A DNA stretch of 64,000 nt from Cheiracanthium punctorium (lineage: Eukaryota; Arthropoda; Arachnida; Araneae; Cheiracanthiidae), in assembly GCA_038373885.1 (NCBI GenBank), contig JAWZYV010013010.1:186001-250000 (forward strand), in the 5' to 3' direction. Below, one piece after another: positions 1 to 12,418 of the stretch. Both the position numbers and the translations under genes were made by a program. The first letter of the stretch is position 1. Each line of letters starts with the position of its first letter. The notes beneath the pieces were generated by a model. The model made no database searches. It saw only the letters and a list, made by a program, of their open reading frames with translations, and was not told where the DNA came from.

Positions 1-46
1 AATTTTGAACCCCCTCCCCCGTACAGAAATCTTGGCTACGGCACTG
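1..46. mobile_element. Right end of a hAT-type MITE (cut by window edge)
   Basis: The C-rich run followed by TTGGCTACGGCACTG ending near 46 matches the right terminus shared by better preserved copies here (compare TGGCTACGCCCCTG at 39267-39280). Only the terminal part is present because the window starts inside it. Confidence 0.5.
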
Positions 47-176
47 GCCTCTCCCCCAAAATTTGACCCCTCTCTTTTTTGGTGAACTAAATTAACTTAT
101 TGTACTTGAAAACTCTTACTTAGCTTAAAATTTTATACTCATCCTCCCACGAAATAAAATCCTGGCCACGCTACTG
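47..176. mobile_element. Second hAT-type MITE, right part
   Basis: It ends in CCTGGCCACGCTACTG and carries the interior words cttacttagctt and gaaataaaatcctgg. These recur in the full copy at 22071-22221. The left terminus is not recognisable, so it may be truncated against the preceding copy. Confidence 0.45.
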
Positions 177-1821
177 GCTAAGTAATGCAGTGCCGCTCGA
201 ACGATTGTGTATATAAACCCTTTGTGGTAGGCTACTCCCCCTTCTTTAAAAACAAAGAATTCGAACGCGTATGGTTCCCAGTCTACTTGTGTTCATCCCT
301 TCCTTGCATCCCGCTACAATATTATCACCAAAACTATCCCCATCCTTTCTTAAGCTCTGACCCCACGTCTGTCTCTCAGTCTCAGTGATAGAATTGGTTG
401 TGGTAACTGAATTTTCCTACCTGCTAAGACTAAAAAAGTTAGACAATTTCTTCAAAATACTTTTGCTAGAAAAAAGACTAAATTAGTTAATATTGGGCAG
501 TTTCTAGCATCCAATATAAAAATAGCCAAGAATTAGCCAAAACTAGGTTGGCTATTTTTTTTTATAAATTTTCTAGCCAAGCTTGATCAAAAATAGCCAA
601 ATTGGCTAATATTAGCCAAATCTGGCAACCATGCCGAAAAGGCCCCTAGTGTGTTTTGTTTTTGCTGACTCAAGTGAGAAGCCCGATCGCAGGGCAGAAC
701 TACGCCTACGTGGGCACTTCAGTTGGGAGTTGGGGGGAAGAAAATACGGTTGGGAAATTCAAAATTTTATAAAATTATCTAAATATTTCTGATTCCATTT
801 GTCAATCCTCAAATATCGGTAGTTACGTTTGATAAATATGTAGTTGCGAGTTATCAAACAATCATTATTCCAGTGTTCGTCGCCAGCTGTTGCTCTTCTC
901 AATGCTTTTAATAGTTTTGCACACTAACAAGTTTATTTTTTATTTCCTCCCCTAAACGATTTTCTCTTTTAATCGGCTTTCTTAGTACGGGCCGGGGCCC
1001 GTACTTAGCTTGAACGTGGGAACTTCAACACTTCAGCCGTCAACCATGTTCAGTGGCTTTATCCAATCAAATCGGTCTGAAAATCGAGCGATTTGCGAAT
1101 ACAGCAATTGAAACACATTATACTTTTGCCAAATTAAGAGCATAATAATGATCTTTTGCTATTGCAGTGTAGCGCCAGGGTTATTGGCTCCCGGTGCGGT
1201 CCTTCAGTTTGCCGTCCCATTCTTTTTTAAGTTTCAGCATTCTGCCCCCCATTTCGGCCTTTTAGTTTTCCACCATATTATTTTTAGGTGTCCTGCCGGC
1301 CACCATCTTTGTTTTTACCTTGCCACACGGGCGGACCCCCCCCCCTTTATTACGCAAGAGTTTTAATTGTACTAAAGTGGAGTAACTGCAGAATTTAGTA
1401 AATCAGACTATTGACAAGATTTAGTATTCTAACTATTCATATTATGTATCTTCCGATTTTTAAAAAGTTCAACATTTTAATGAAAAGCAAAAAAATAAAT
1501 AATTTCAACTGGCTAAAGCTAGTTCTGGGAAAGAATGTCTTAAGAAAACAAATTGTGTCTTAAGTTATTCATAAAACTAACTGTCATCAATTTAAGCTTA
1601 TTTTCAGTTTTTAAAAACTAAAAAACAAAAATTCTAAATGATTCTGGAAGTTTTTTTAATATGTAATTTATTTGAGTACTTTTGACAACAGGATGTTAAT
1701 TATTTTTATTATTTTAAGCTGATTAAAAACATTTGATAGTTAAAATATTTAATACTTTTTTATTTTAAAAGTATTAAAGCAAAGTAGAAGAACAAAAATT
1801 TAGTGTTTTTAAAGAGAACTC
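177..1821. other. AT-rich stretch without a recognisable gene
   Basis: No ORF here resembles a protein. Bases 525-625 hold several aatagccaa-type words in both orientations, and 1335-1346 is a C run. The GC-rich patch at 1165-1345 looks like a repeat end, but I could not pair it with another copy. Confidence 0.5.
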
Positions 1822-2767
1822 TTTAAGTATGCTACAAAAAATTAAAAATAAAGCTATGAAAAATAAATTATTTAAAATATAAACTTTATTTCACACATTT
1901 GGACAATTCTGTGAGTTAAAAAAAAAATATTTATTTTATACCTGCTACAAAACTTGCATGTAGTAATTATTTTTATTTATTTTAAAGAATAGTGCTTTTT
2001 AAAAAACTTTTATTCACTTTTCATGAATGAGCAAACATTAAATTAGAAGTGAAAGAGAAGAACAAATATATTTCAGTAATTTGATTTCATATGGTGTACA
2101 TTCCAACCATTGGACGCAATACAAAATTTGCATGAATGTCATTTATACTAGGAATCTTCTGTGTTCAGAATTCAATTTTCCCAATTTCTATAGTTATCAA
2201 TTGATGGATGAGTTAAATTGTTTGATCCAATTTTAAATGTCTAATAGTAATAAGGGTAACTTTGAAAATCTTTACTTGGTACTCATTCAATAATTATTGT
2301 GAACAAAAGAATTTAAATTCTGATTTATATTATTAAATTTTATTATTTTTATTATATGCTGAACACATCTATCCTAATCCACTTACACTGACAGTCCTTT
2401 TCTGTTTAAAAGTTTGTACCAATATAGGTAAAACATCCTATATGAATGTGATCCAGTAATTGTGGTCCAGTAGTGATAGTGTCATAAAATTGAAGAACAT
2501 AAATTAGCAGTCCCTCTGCCTTCCCCTACTGCCTAACAAATCATGTCTGGCTAAAAAATTCTGAAACCTTCTTCAATAAATGTACTATTCTTATAAATAA
2601 TAAACATGTAAGTTATGTAATTTCGAGCAAAAAAAAAATTAAGCAGAAAATTCAAAATTACTTTTATTAAAACTTCTTTTTTTTTAAATCAAAAACTTCT
2701 AGTTATCTACAGATTTAATTCACATATTTATGTCATGCTTAGAGCAAAATATTATCCACAAATCCTT
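1822..2767 (+). repeat. Copy 1 of a ~1-kb dispersed repeat
   Basis: It aligns along its length, in the same orientation, with 9106-10102. Both start near aagtatg, share attaaaaataaagct, share the long A run followed by ttaagcagaaaattca, and end near caaaatattatc. No coding potential is visible. Copy 2 lies inside the TA-flanked element 8921-10380, so this is probably the interior of a second, less complete member of that family. Confidence 0.75.
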
Positions 2768-2961
2768 TCCCCTGGACCCCCCTAAATACGTTCTTGAGTA
2801 TATATATATTCATATAGTGTCTCTTTATATTCTGACATGCCCTTGAAAGCTTAAATTGTCCTTTTTTAAGGACTAGCACCCTGCCCCTTTTTCATCCTAG
2901 GATGATCTCTGCAGCAGTCTACAGCCGAAAAGGTTGAGATAATCTAAATTTGCACATGAAC

Positions 2962-2992
<31 letters not shown>

Positions 2993-3047
2993 AATGGGAG
3001 GCATATGGAGGCAAGATTTCTAAGTTGTCTGGAATACAAGGGAAGTA
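2768..3047. other. Short gene-free stretch with poly-A
   Basis: It contains a run of 24 A at 2971-2994. No gene is visible. Confidence 0.5.
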
Positions 3048-3669
3048 CAGTTGAGAGCCAGAAATCCACACAGCTTGGGACCATGGCTTGTGCGGATTTT
3101 AGGATTTTGCAGATTTCGGGCCATACAAGATAAATAATTAAATTTCTGATTTTAAAAAAGAAGAATACAATTACAATGAAGTAAAAACAGTCAAAAGTAA
3201 TTCACTTATATTTTCACATTAAGTACAAAAGCATAGGAGAAAAAAGAAGAAAATTACATGAAGACTAGCAAAGCAAATGGTTTCAAAATTTCCTTTTTCT
3301 AATTTTGAAAGCATGTTCTATGGTGATTTATTTTAAAATATTATTTTTGTCTACTTTCAGTTTCTTTTTTTTTTTTCTTTCTTTCTTTTCTTTATTCATT
3401 TTTGCAAATTGTATATTATCATTAATTCTTATTTTGTTACAGAACTTTGCTGTTCTAAAAATTGAAGGTATTCTTCTCTTAACTTTAAACTTTTATCAAA
3501 TGGATTTTATTATTATTATTACCCAAGTTTTCATCATCAGAATCATATTTATCTAGATTCAAGACACTTTTGAACAATTTCATCACTGGTGGATGACTTC
3601 CAATTTTATTATTTACATCAGAGAAGGAGTGCGGATTTCGGACCTTTGCGGATTTTTGGCTCTCAACTT
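3048..3669. mobile_element. TA-flanked MITE-like element, CAGTTGAGAGCC ends
   Basis: The left end CAGTTGAGAGCCAG and the right end TTTTTGGCTCTCAACTT are inverted copies. The element is bounded by TA at 3046-3047 and 3670-3671. Words of the type ccgaaatccgc recur in both subterminal regions. TA target sites point to the Tc1/mariner/pogo superfamily, and ends starting CAG suggest a pogo/Tigger-like parent (inference). Its 622 bases hold no transposase frame. Confidence 0.65.
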
Positions 3670-4221
3670 TACTCCATGCTCTCATTATGGACTTGTGCAA
3701 ATTAATCTTTTCAGCAGATTATATCCTTTTTATTGCATTTTTTAAAACCTTGTGAACATTAATGGGTTTTAAATGTACAATTTTTTCTGTCATACGCTTT
3801 ATTCTTTATTTATAAAACTCACATAAATTTCAGATTAATAACACATATAAAGCTTGAAAAATTTTTTGATTTAATTTCTGCTTGAACTACATTGGAATAA
3901 GATTTTTCTTAACTGAAGTGTAGCACACGAAGTTATGTCTGGGAAGGCTCCTTACAGTTATGTCAGTAGATAAGAATGTTACACATCATTGTACAAATGT
4001 TAATGATTTTGTAGTAGTTAAATTTTTAGGGAAAAAAAAGCATTAAACACTATACCAGGAGATTCAAAATAGGTGTTAAGGTAATTATTTTTTAAACGGT
4101 AAGTAATAGAAACATACTTCCAATTAGAAAAGTTCATCAAATTAAGAGTAGCTTTTAGATATGCCATTTTTTCAACTGGGGGTTGTATACATATTAAAAT
4201 ATGAAATTTAATGTTTATACT

Positions 4222-4975
4222 GTCCCTCCTTTCCTACCCTTTATATTTAGAAGAATGTTGCTCTTTGCCTAAGAAAATTAATAAAACAAATCCTGTGTCT
4301 CTAAGTGAAATAGTTAGCAAAAAATTTATTTTTAAAAATGATGACTTACACCAATTTACTTGCTGTGTTGGCATCGGTTTTCAGGCGAAGAAATCTTTAC
4401 TTTGGGGGACCAACTATGAGTTGGAAAAAGTTAAATAACAATCCCATTGTTCAGAATGGCAATTAAACGAGTTCAAACGTGTGAAATTGACAGGTACAGC
4501 TTCACCTAAATGAATCGATATTGCATTATGAAATTAGTGATAACTTAGTCTCTTAAGAGGGCCATCGAATAATTATGATACGTTTCTATAGAAGGAATTT
4601 TTAAAGTGCAAAAGAAAATACCAAAATAATGGTGTAGGTTACTATGGTGTGGTAACTTTCACTAGAAACTGCCAAACATGCTTTACAGGAAAAGTCTAGC
4701 TAAATCAGGATTTGAGAAGTCAACTGTGTCTATCGAGTGACTATTAACATAAATTAATGCGAGTTAAAGTAATTACATTTTTCTCACTTTAGAGACATCC
4801 CCTTATTGCTCGGTGACAAATGCCAAAATTTTCAACTTGATATATCTCGGAAACTATTGTAGAGACTATGTATACTATGTAGAGACTCGGGATTGGTTTT
4901 ATTAATTTTCTTGAGCAAAGAGCAACATTCTTCTCCATATAAATGGTAGGAAAACAGGGATCGTATCATGGAGAA
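4222..4975. repeat. Inverted repeat with ~85-bp arms
   Basis: Arm 4222-4304 and arm 4884-4975 are reverse complements with scattered mismatches; for example, agaagaatgttgctctttg in one matches caaagagcaacattcttct in the other. About 580 bases separate them. The small reading frames in both arms are by-products of the repeat. It is probably a foldback MITE whose outer limits I could not fix. Confidence 0.6.
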
Positions 4976-5682
4976 CAACAGTTCAACAAGTAATGCAGCC
5001 AGCCCTAACAACAACCAACCAAATCCCTGAAAAACATTGCAGCACCTATATTTACAGCTAGTTTTTACTTGTTCTATCTTGAATCTTCTGGATCTCTGAA
5101 TCTGCTCAAATGATTTTTTTACAATTAATACGATTTTAATCAGTGCCAAATTCGATGAGTGACGTCGCCATTTAAGCTAGGAAAACTCGATTTTTTTTAT
5201 TTAATCAAGTTCAAAGAAGGGACTATTTAACTCCGGCATATAAATATGGAAATCATCTTTGAGGCAGTAAACAAGACAGGACATATGGTGCTGTTTGTGT
5301 TTATGTGCTGTCGCTTTGGTGGTAAAGTTAACAGCTCAAGTGCTAAAACCTATATTTCTTCAAAAAAGAAGCAAAAAAAGGATCTTATCGTAATCTGGTA
5401 ACACAAAAGATAAGAATTGCTAATTCTTTATAATTATAATTTAAAGAATAGTATTAATTTATAAAATTGGTGATATTAAGAAACTTCGTTCCTTTATTGC
5501 TATTTCAAGTCAAACAAGTAGACTTTTCAAAATCTCGATAGCATAGTATTACTGAAATTGTGCTTTATTATTTCAATAATTTATTAACAGAGGGAAAAAA
5601 TTGAAGTTATATAATTTAATCTGAGAATTTCATTGTTTTTTCCTTTGATTTCTGATCTAGGGTCACTTCAGTTTTCACGTGT
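4976..5682. other. Gene-free AT-rich stretch
   Basis: No coding region or recognisable repeat end is seen between the inverted repeat and the hAT-like end at 5683. Confidence 0.45.
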
Positions 5683-6622
5683 CAGGGGTCTATCCAGACT
5701 TTTCAGACAGGGTCCTGTTTTTGTGAAATTGTGAAAAATTTACTTATAATTTTGTGAATCTGAAATTACCAGGGTCCTGTTTTCGTGAATTTGCAAAAAT
5801 AGAGTCCTGTTTTTGTGAAAATACATTTCACAAAAACATGAAGCAAGATAGCAAAAATAGAGTCCTGTTTTTGTGAAAATACATTTCACAAAACATTCAG
5901 CCTGCTTTCATTAATTTGTGAAAAATATGTATTTGGGTAATTTAACAAAAAGTGATCTTGTGTAGCAAAAGAAAAAAATTACTAGCATAATTACTAATTT
6001 CTTGACTCCCTCTAGGCCTAAATTTGTACGTCATGCATGTTATATGTGTGACTACATTAGGATATAACGGATAGCGATTTTGCCGGATACCAGATATCTG
6101 GTGCTAAACATGTATTTAGTTATCAAGTGTACTTTTTCATTTTTTTTATATGACACTAGAACAATAAATTACAAACATGTTTCAAACATCATTAAAGAAT
6201 TTCTTAATAATTGACTTATAATTTAGAAAAACCAAATATGTTTACGTATGTACATAAAAAATGTTACTTAAAAGGTAACGAGTTAAAATACTCTTTTTAT
6301 GTGTGCACTACTAGCAGAAGCAAATAAATTTTAACCATAACACATTTATCCATAATTGCAGATTATTTTTTACAAAGAAATACATACCCTTTTTATTTAT
6401 TTAAGAATAATATATCTATTTTTATAAGATACTTATGACTGGTGAGTTAATTTTTTCTAAGCATAGATTTAATGCCTTTCTTCTGTTTGAATAATTTACT
6501 ATTAATTTGCATTAAGTCCATTTTAGTTTTATTTTAAGTTAAATTACTTTTAGAGATTGATAAATAAAAGTCAATCTCTTAAATATTTAAAAGGAAATTA
6601 TCATGCTTTCTTTTGTAGTTTT
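5683..6622 (+). repeat. Left inverted arm of the hAT composite
   Basis: It is the reverse complement of 12419-13286 from the CAGGGGTCT end up to tgtagtttt. Near the tip, agggtcctgtttttgtgaa occurs several times between 5693 and 5880, a small subterminal repeat of the kind hAT transposases bind. The match to the other arm stops abruptly at 6622. Confidence 0.8.
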
Positions 6623-6645
6623 AAACAGGTATGAAACAGAATTTT

Positions 6646-8878
6646 TCAGGTCCAAAGGACCCAGGTGTTTAAGTCCAAAATATCGAGTGGAGTTGCCTTT
6701 TTCTCAATGCACTTTTTTGCTTCATCTATTTTGTCTTTTTTCAGAAGAGATTGAGCTTCAGCATTTTTATTCATGTCGAATGTAAGTTTGGCAAGTGAAA
6801 TTTCCTTTTCAAAGCTATCTTTTTCCTTTTCAGCAGCTGCACAATGTATTAAAGGTGGTGATAGTTTTAAAGAGCCCTGAAATTCATTGACTTGCTTTTG
6901 TCCATAAAAGGACAGCAAAGTAGCTATGCTAGTTTGTCCTTCTTTTCCTGGCATCTTGTGATCAATGTTAAAATCATTGTTAAACATGTCAAATGCTATT
7001 AAAGTTTTATTAGTTACTTCAAATGCAGTAGAGATCTCTAATTTAAGGTCAGTTATGAATTCTCTTACAAAATTCTTCATGAAATTTTGTATGTTATCAA
7101 ATATATCTCCATTTTTATGTTTTCGTCTCTTCATACTTAGTTCAGTACACTCATTTGCAAATTTTAAAAGCTTTTCAGCTTTCTGAAAATGTTCTGCATT
7201 TTGTAGAGTGCTGGATAGGTCATCTACTTCTGTGCAGATGTTTGAGACTTTTTCTTTAACCGTGCCAAACAAAATTGAAGAATTTTGCAGCCAAAGGCTT
7301 AATCTGTTTATGATTAAGAAATCTGACAGTAACAAGATGCAAAGTAGTATATCTGCATCTAGTAGTGTTTCTCTTAGCCCTTTAAGCTCTGGCTCTCTTT
7401 TCTTATTGAACAAAGCATCGATAGTTTCAACAAGTTGTTGATAACGACTTATCACTCTTTCACATGCAAGTCCATGTGAAAGCCATCTCGTAACTGAAAC
7501 TTTTAGAGTTTTCAAAATACTGATGCAATAAACATTTGCTTGGATGTCCTTAAAAACTTGTTGTTTCACTGGACTGTAGTAGAAGAGTTTCCATAAACTA
7601 ATTAGCAGGGAATCTACATCCTGCAAAAGAGAATGTTTCTTAACGAGATGAGCAAAAATAAGAGCCAATCTGTGGTTCCTACAATTAATGTAAATGGAAT
7701 GTGGGGCTAGATGGCAAATTCTTCTTTGGACACCAGAAATATCCCCACTCATTACATTGGCTCCATCTAATGCCAGGAAAAAACAATTCATCAAATTAAT
7801 ACCCTTAACCATCATAAATGTTTCAATTTCCTTAGTTATTGACTCTGCATTAGTTGCAGCTAGATTTATTACTTCTAGGTAATCTTCTTTGATTCCAGGA
7901 ACTCCTTTTAGCTTATAACGAGCTATTAAACCAAGCTGCTCACGTTGAGATTCATCGGTGCTCTCGTCAGCCAACAATGCAAAACAATCGCTTATTTTCA
8001 AATGTGTTATTGTTTTTTCTTCTAGATATTGGGAAATTGCACCTACAATATTATCAGCTGAAACATTTGACAAGTATGTAGCATTCTTGCCACATGTTTT
8101 TAAGTAAGACTGGATGTCTGGATCCCCGAGATCCTGACCAATGAAATTCACCAAAGGAGCAAAATTTTCTGACACAGCCCAATGTTTTTTAATCATAAAG
8201 TAAATTATTTTTATGTATTTGGTAAGAAGCTTTCTGTTGTTCTCTTTGTTTTTTTCAGCAATAATTTCAGCTCCTTCAGTAAATGTCCTCTGTAGCAATT
8301 TGCTTGGAGCACTTTTTCCAATTGCAACTTCTGAACAATGTCTCGAACTGCTTTGGTGTTTAGTGATCGCTCTGTTAGGATGATCGCCAAGCTTTACTGC
8401 TTGGTTAATCCAAGGACTGTTTTGGTAAATAACGGAACATATCTTACACAAAAATCCTTTGGCTGAAATGCTGTAATACAGCCAGTTATGCAATTTTTCG
8501 TAGCGCTCAATATTTAGAGGCAATTTTCCACGCTCAGTATTCGGTGGCTCTTGTTCTTTATTTGGCGACAATTTTTCCTGTTCAATATTCGGGGGGAAAG
8601 TTTGGTTCAGTCGAAATCAATGTCTCAGGAACTGAAGTTTTATCCGTATCTGTTGCAGGTACTGTATCTGAAACTGGGAATACATTTTCAGAAGAAACAA
8701 TCTACTCCTCTGATTGTTCAATCTGCAAAACTTTAGTAGCAGGTATCTCTTCTGTTTTATTCAGTTCTTTCTGAAAAAAAGATTTAATGGACATACATCC
8801 TTTAGCGTCCGATGGTTTAAATTTTTTAATATAATAATCACTATTTCTTGAGCCGGAACTCTGGTACGAACGCTTCAT
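6646..8878 (-). pseudogene. hAT-superfamily transposase (KIAA1586/ZNF862-like), broken
   Basis: The frame most likely began at the ATG at 8878 (MKRSYQSSGS...), a lysine- and serine-rich start common in this family. A TAG at 8704-8702 interrupts it, and a one-base shift lies in the six-base C run 8591-8596. From 8571 down, 641 codons are open. In that stretch C42, C45, H72 and H78 fit a TTF/BED-type zinc finger. LADESTDES (D202) and LALDGANVM (D269) hold the two expected catalytic aspartates. CRNH (297-300) and TRWLS (361-365) are further hAT landmarks. The C-terminal dimerisation block with the catalytic glutamate (usually CER-x-FS) is absent, and the frame ends in WVLWT at 6646. It would act in the nucleus, cutting and pasting hAT DNA, but this copy cannot do so. 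It lies inside the hAT composite. The close human relatives are domesticated transposases, but nothing here suggests domestication. Confidence 0.85.
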
Positions 8879-8920
8879 GATGAGAAGAAAAAACATGCGG
8901 TATGTGTTAACAGCAAACTA

Positions 8921-10380
8921 GTGTTGACTCTAGATTAATTTGGCAGGGCGCAGCACCTGGCGGCCTTTTGTCGTCTTTTTAGCGCAGGGCGGCCCTATTT
9001 CTCTTCTTTCTGCGCCCTCCTGCTTTTACATTTTTATTATTATTAGTCAACAACCATCACTTTTTATTTCCTACATACCATTTGCGGCCCTTTTAAGACC
9101 TTTTTAAGTATGTTACAAGAAATTAAAAATAAAGCTTTATGAAAAATAAATCACTGAAAATATTTTAAACTATTTCATACTTTTGGACAATTCTGTGAGT
9201 TAAAAACAATATTAATTTTATACCTGCTAAAAAACTTACATGTAGTAATTATTTTTATTTATTTTAAAGAAATAGTACTTTTAAAAAATATATATATTCA
9301 CTTTCATGAATGAGCAAGCATTAAATTAGAAGTGAAAGAGTAATAACAAATATATTTCAGTAATTTGATTTGATATGGTGTTGTACATTCCAACCATTGG
9401 ATGTATTACAAAATTTGCATGACTATGTCATTTTTTCCAGCAATCTTCTGTGTTCTGAATTCAATTTCACCAATTTCTGTAGTTATCAATTGATGGATGA
9501 GTTAAATTGTTTGATGCAATTTTAAATAATGTCTAATAATAATAAGGGTAACTTTGAAAATCTTTACTTGGTACTCATTCAATAATTATTGCAAACAAAA
9601 GAATTTAAATAAAATTCTGATTTATATAATTAAATTTTATACATCCTGCATTGTGTGTGTGCAGAAATTTTATTATTTTTATTACATGATAAACGCATCT
9701 ACCCTAATCCACTTATACTGACAGTCCTTTTGTGTTTAAAAGTTTGTACCAATATAGGTGAAATATCGTATATGAATGAGATCCAGTAATTGTGGCCCAG
9801 TAGTGATAGTATGATAATGATAAAATAGAGAAACAAAAATTAACAGTCCCTCTGCCTTCTCCCCTACTGCCTAACAAATCATGTCTGGCTAAAAATTTTC
9901 TGAAACCTTCTTCAATAAATGTACTATTCTTATAAATAATAAACATGTAAGTTATGCAATTTCGAGCAAAAAAAAAATTAAGCAGAAAATTCAACATTAC
10001 TTATATTAAAGCTTCTTTTTTTTAAATCAAAACTTCTAGTTATGTAGATTTAATTTGCATATTTATGTCATGTTTAGACCAAAATATTATCAACAAATTA
10101 TTTTTCCTATTTTGCTTACATTTACTTCTACTGGATATTTTCTCCAAAAGAAGGGTGGAAAAAACTAAGACAAATTGGAAAAAATCTTACTATGCATTGT
10201 AAGTCAAAACACATATTACAACTCTAGATGTTAAACTTTCGGGGATCAGATCGTTTCAAACCAGTTTCTATATGCTGTCTACCTGTACATTCTCGTGGAA
10301 CCCCAAAGTGCCCTTTTTCAGAACAGGGTGCCCCTTTTGAAATTTCCCCCCCGGCGGCCCTTTATTTCTAGAGTCAACAC
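8921..10380. mobile_element. Nested TA-flanked element, 14-bp inverted ends
   Basis: GTGTTGACTCTAGA at 8921 and TCTAGAGTCAACAC ending at 10380 are perfect inverted copies with TA on each outer side (8919-8920 and 10381-10382). GGCGGCCC-type words occur just inside both ends. The 1460-base interior holds no transposase and includes the ~1-kb repeat also found at 1822-2767. The TA target suggests a Tc1/mariner-type non-autonomous element (inference). It landed about 40 bases upstream of the hAT transposase start. Confidence 0.65.
9106..10102 (+). repeat. Copy 2 of the ~1-kb dispersed repeat
   Basis: It is homologous to 1822-2767 with substitutions and small indels along the whole length. It forms most of the body of the TA-flanked element around it, so the earlier copy is probably a truncated relative. 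Confidence 0.75.
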
Positions 10381-10689
10381 TATATGTATTGCTCCTCTAC
10401 AATTATAAGAACCCCCCCTCTCCCCCCCCCCCGCAAAAAAAAAGTTCAACTGCGCATAAGAACATACTATACACTGGATCCTATCCCCCCCATTGTACGA
10501 CCCATATCAATAGAGCAGCAGATAGTATATCCATCTCCATAACTGTAACGAAACATACGGATTCTTCCAAACCTCATCAAAACGATACCATTCGGCTCGG
10601 CACAAACGAATTGCAACCAGAACAGGTAAAATCATACAAGCCGGTGCCCACCCCATGTAAACATGGCGACAGTCGCCTTGTTTACTAGT

Positions 10690-11219
10690 CATTCTAGGCA
10701 ACCAGTGGTCCGTTTTTAACTAAAAAAACCCCAGTGGATTCAGCAACCTAGTTGTACAGCTATCTAAACTAGGCAACCAGTGGTCTGTTTTTAACTAAAA
10801 AAACCTCAGTGGATTCAGCAACCTAGCTGTACAGCTATCTAAACTAGGCAACCAGTGGCCCGTTTTTAACTAAAAAAACCTCAGTGGATTCAGCAACCTA
10901 GCTGTACAGCTATCTAAACTAGGCAACCAGTGGCCCGTTTTTAACTAAAAAAACCTCAGTGGATTCAGCAACCTAGCTGTACAGCTATCTAAACTAGGCA
11001 ACCAGTGGCCCGTTTTTAACTAAAAAAACCTCAGTGGATTCAGCAACCTAGTTGTACAGCTATGTAAACTACGCAACCAGTGGACCGTTTTTAACTAAAA
11101 AAAAACAACAACAGTGAACTAAGCAACCTAGTTGTACAGCTAATGTAAACTGGGCAAACACTGGCCCGTTTTCAACTCAAAAAAACATCGGTGGATTAAA
11201 CAACCTAGTTGTACACCTC
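10690..11219 (+). repeat. Minisatellite, about seven 75-bp units
   Basis: The word ggcaaccagtgg and close variants recur at about 10697, 10772, 10847, 10922, 10997, 11072 and 11153. That is a 75-base period, with the last spacing 81. Each unit also carries gtttttaactaaaaaaacc and cagcaacctag-tgtacagct. The middle units are nearly identical and the outer ones diverge, the usual picture of array growth by unequal exchange. Confidence 0.9.
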
Positions 11220-11407
11220 TTATAAAGTCAGTATGATTAGAATAGCACGTAAATAGCACGTACGAAAACATAAACACTTCAAATATCAATTTAAAATTCA
11301 CATTAAAAACCTTAAACATCGAAAGATTCGTTAAAAAAGAACACTTACCTCTATTTTTTTGGTAAATAACCGCTCAGAAATGTCCCCAACACCCACCGGC
11401 TTATAAC

Positions 11408-11667
11408 GTACTATATTTCTAACAAACACCCACAAATTCTTTTCTTATATTAACATAACACATTTCATTCCCTTCCATCAATAACGCAAACAATTTCAAA
11501 TTCCCAAACCTGACGAAACACGTATTCTTTATGGTTGCCAGTCACAACTACCACCGGCAGTTGGCGGTGCATCGCTCACTCTCGCGTCAGATTGTTCGCC
11601 AATGATTTGTAAACAAACCATTGACATGTAAACAAGGCACCGTATACGGAATATAGTCCCCAGAACA
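11408..11667 (+). repeat. Direct repeat, copy 1
   Basis: It matches 13357-13635 in the same orientation, including acgaaacacgtattcttt, actaccaccggcag and caccgtatacggaatatag. Copy 2 has small insertions such as gtaacttcacttt. One copy is inside the hAT composite and the other just outside its right end, pointing to a duplication or rearrangement at this junction. Confidence 0.8.
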
Positions 11668-12100
11668 TACTACTACTCAAATACCGAAACTGATTTTTCC
11701 CTTCAAACAGCGAGAATCCATAATACTTCCAGTATCTAGTAACGGAACGGAACATACTATTACTCAAATACCGAAATTCATTTTCTCTCTCCGGCAGTCT
11801 TGTAATCGAAGTTCGAACCTGGTCGATCCGAAATGCACACTCAAAAGTCATTTTCCCCCCCTTGAAACCGCGATCCGATATCCAGTAACAAATAGCAGAA
11901 GATATTAGTACCCGATTACTGGAAGCCGTTTCCCCCCTAGTTCGCCTCGCCTGGCAGTCTGTATTCGAAGTTCGAAGCTGCTCGATCCGAAACAGCTTCG
12001 GATCGAGTACCGAGTAACGATATCAACCGCAAAGTAGCAATTCGTTACTTCGAGTCTGAGTGATTATCCGTATCTTAGTACCGAATACATGCGGTTTGCT
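11668..12100. repeat. Degenerate short-repeat region
   Basis: acatacta-tactcaaataccgaaa occurs twice (near 11667 and 11751), tcgaagttcgaa twice (near 11807 and 11964), and ctgctcgatccgaaacag is followed by its near reverse complement. It looks like an eroded minisatellite or clustered repeat ends. No protein is recognisable. Confidence 0.5.
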
Positions 12101-12358
12101 TCAGCTCTAATCGTAACCCTGTCCTCTACATTTAGTCAAGCCAATTCCATATTCTTTAATCGTATTTAAAATTTCAGTTTTAAGTCCTTCAGCTGAAGTA
12201 AATGACTTAAACGGGGAAATCCCGCAGCTCGCGATAACCGATGTAAGGTGTTGCCAACTTTTGAACGCACGCTTTACGCGGGGAAAAAAAATGCTTTTTT
12301 TTACTTTTTCCATTTCTGGAGAAAAAACAAATTGGGAAGTTTTTATTAATTTTTGCTT

Positions 12359-12416
12359 ACGCACGTTGGGGCCCCCGTATAATTGATATGGCTGATACGG
12401 CAGTAGCTACGCCCCT
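12359..12416. mobile_element. Right end of a CAGGGGCGTAG-type hAT MITE
   Basis: GTAGCTACGCCCCTG ends at 12416 and matches the termini at 39114-39280. The inverted arm of the larger element begins three bases later. No left partner was found, so only a terminal fragment is called. Confidence 0.4.
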
Positions 12417-12418
12417 GA

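Noticed and set aside
10690..11219. CRISPR-like regular array
   Set aside because: The whole 75-base unit repeats without unique spacers, and the setting is eukaryotic. It is a minisatellite.
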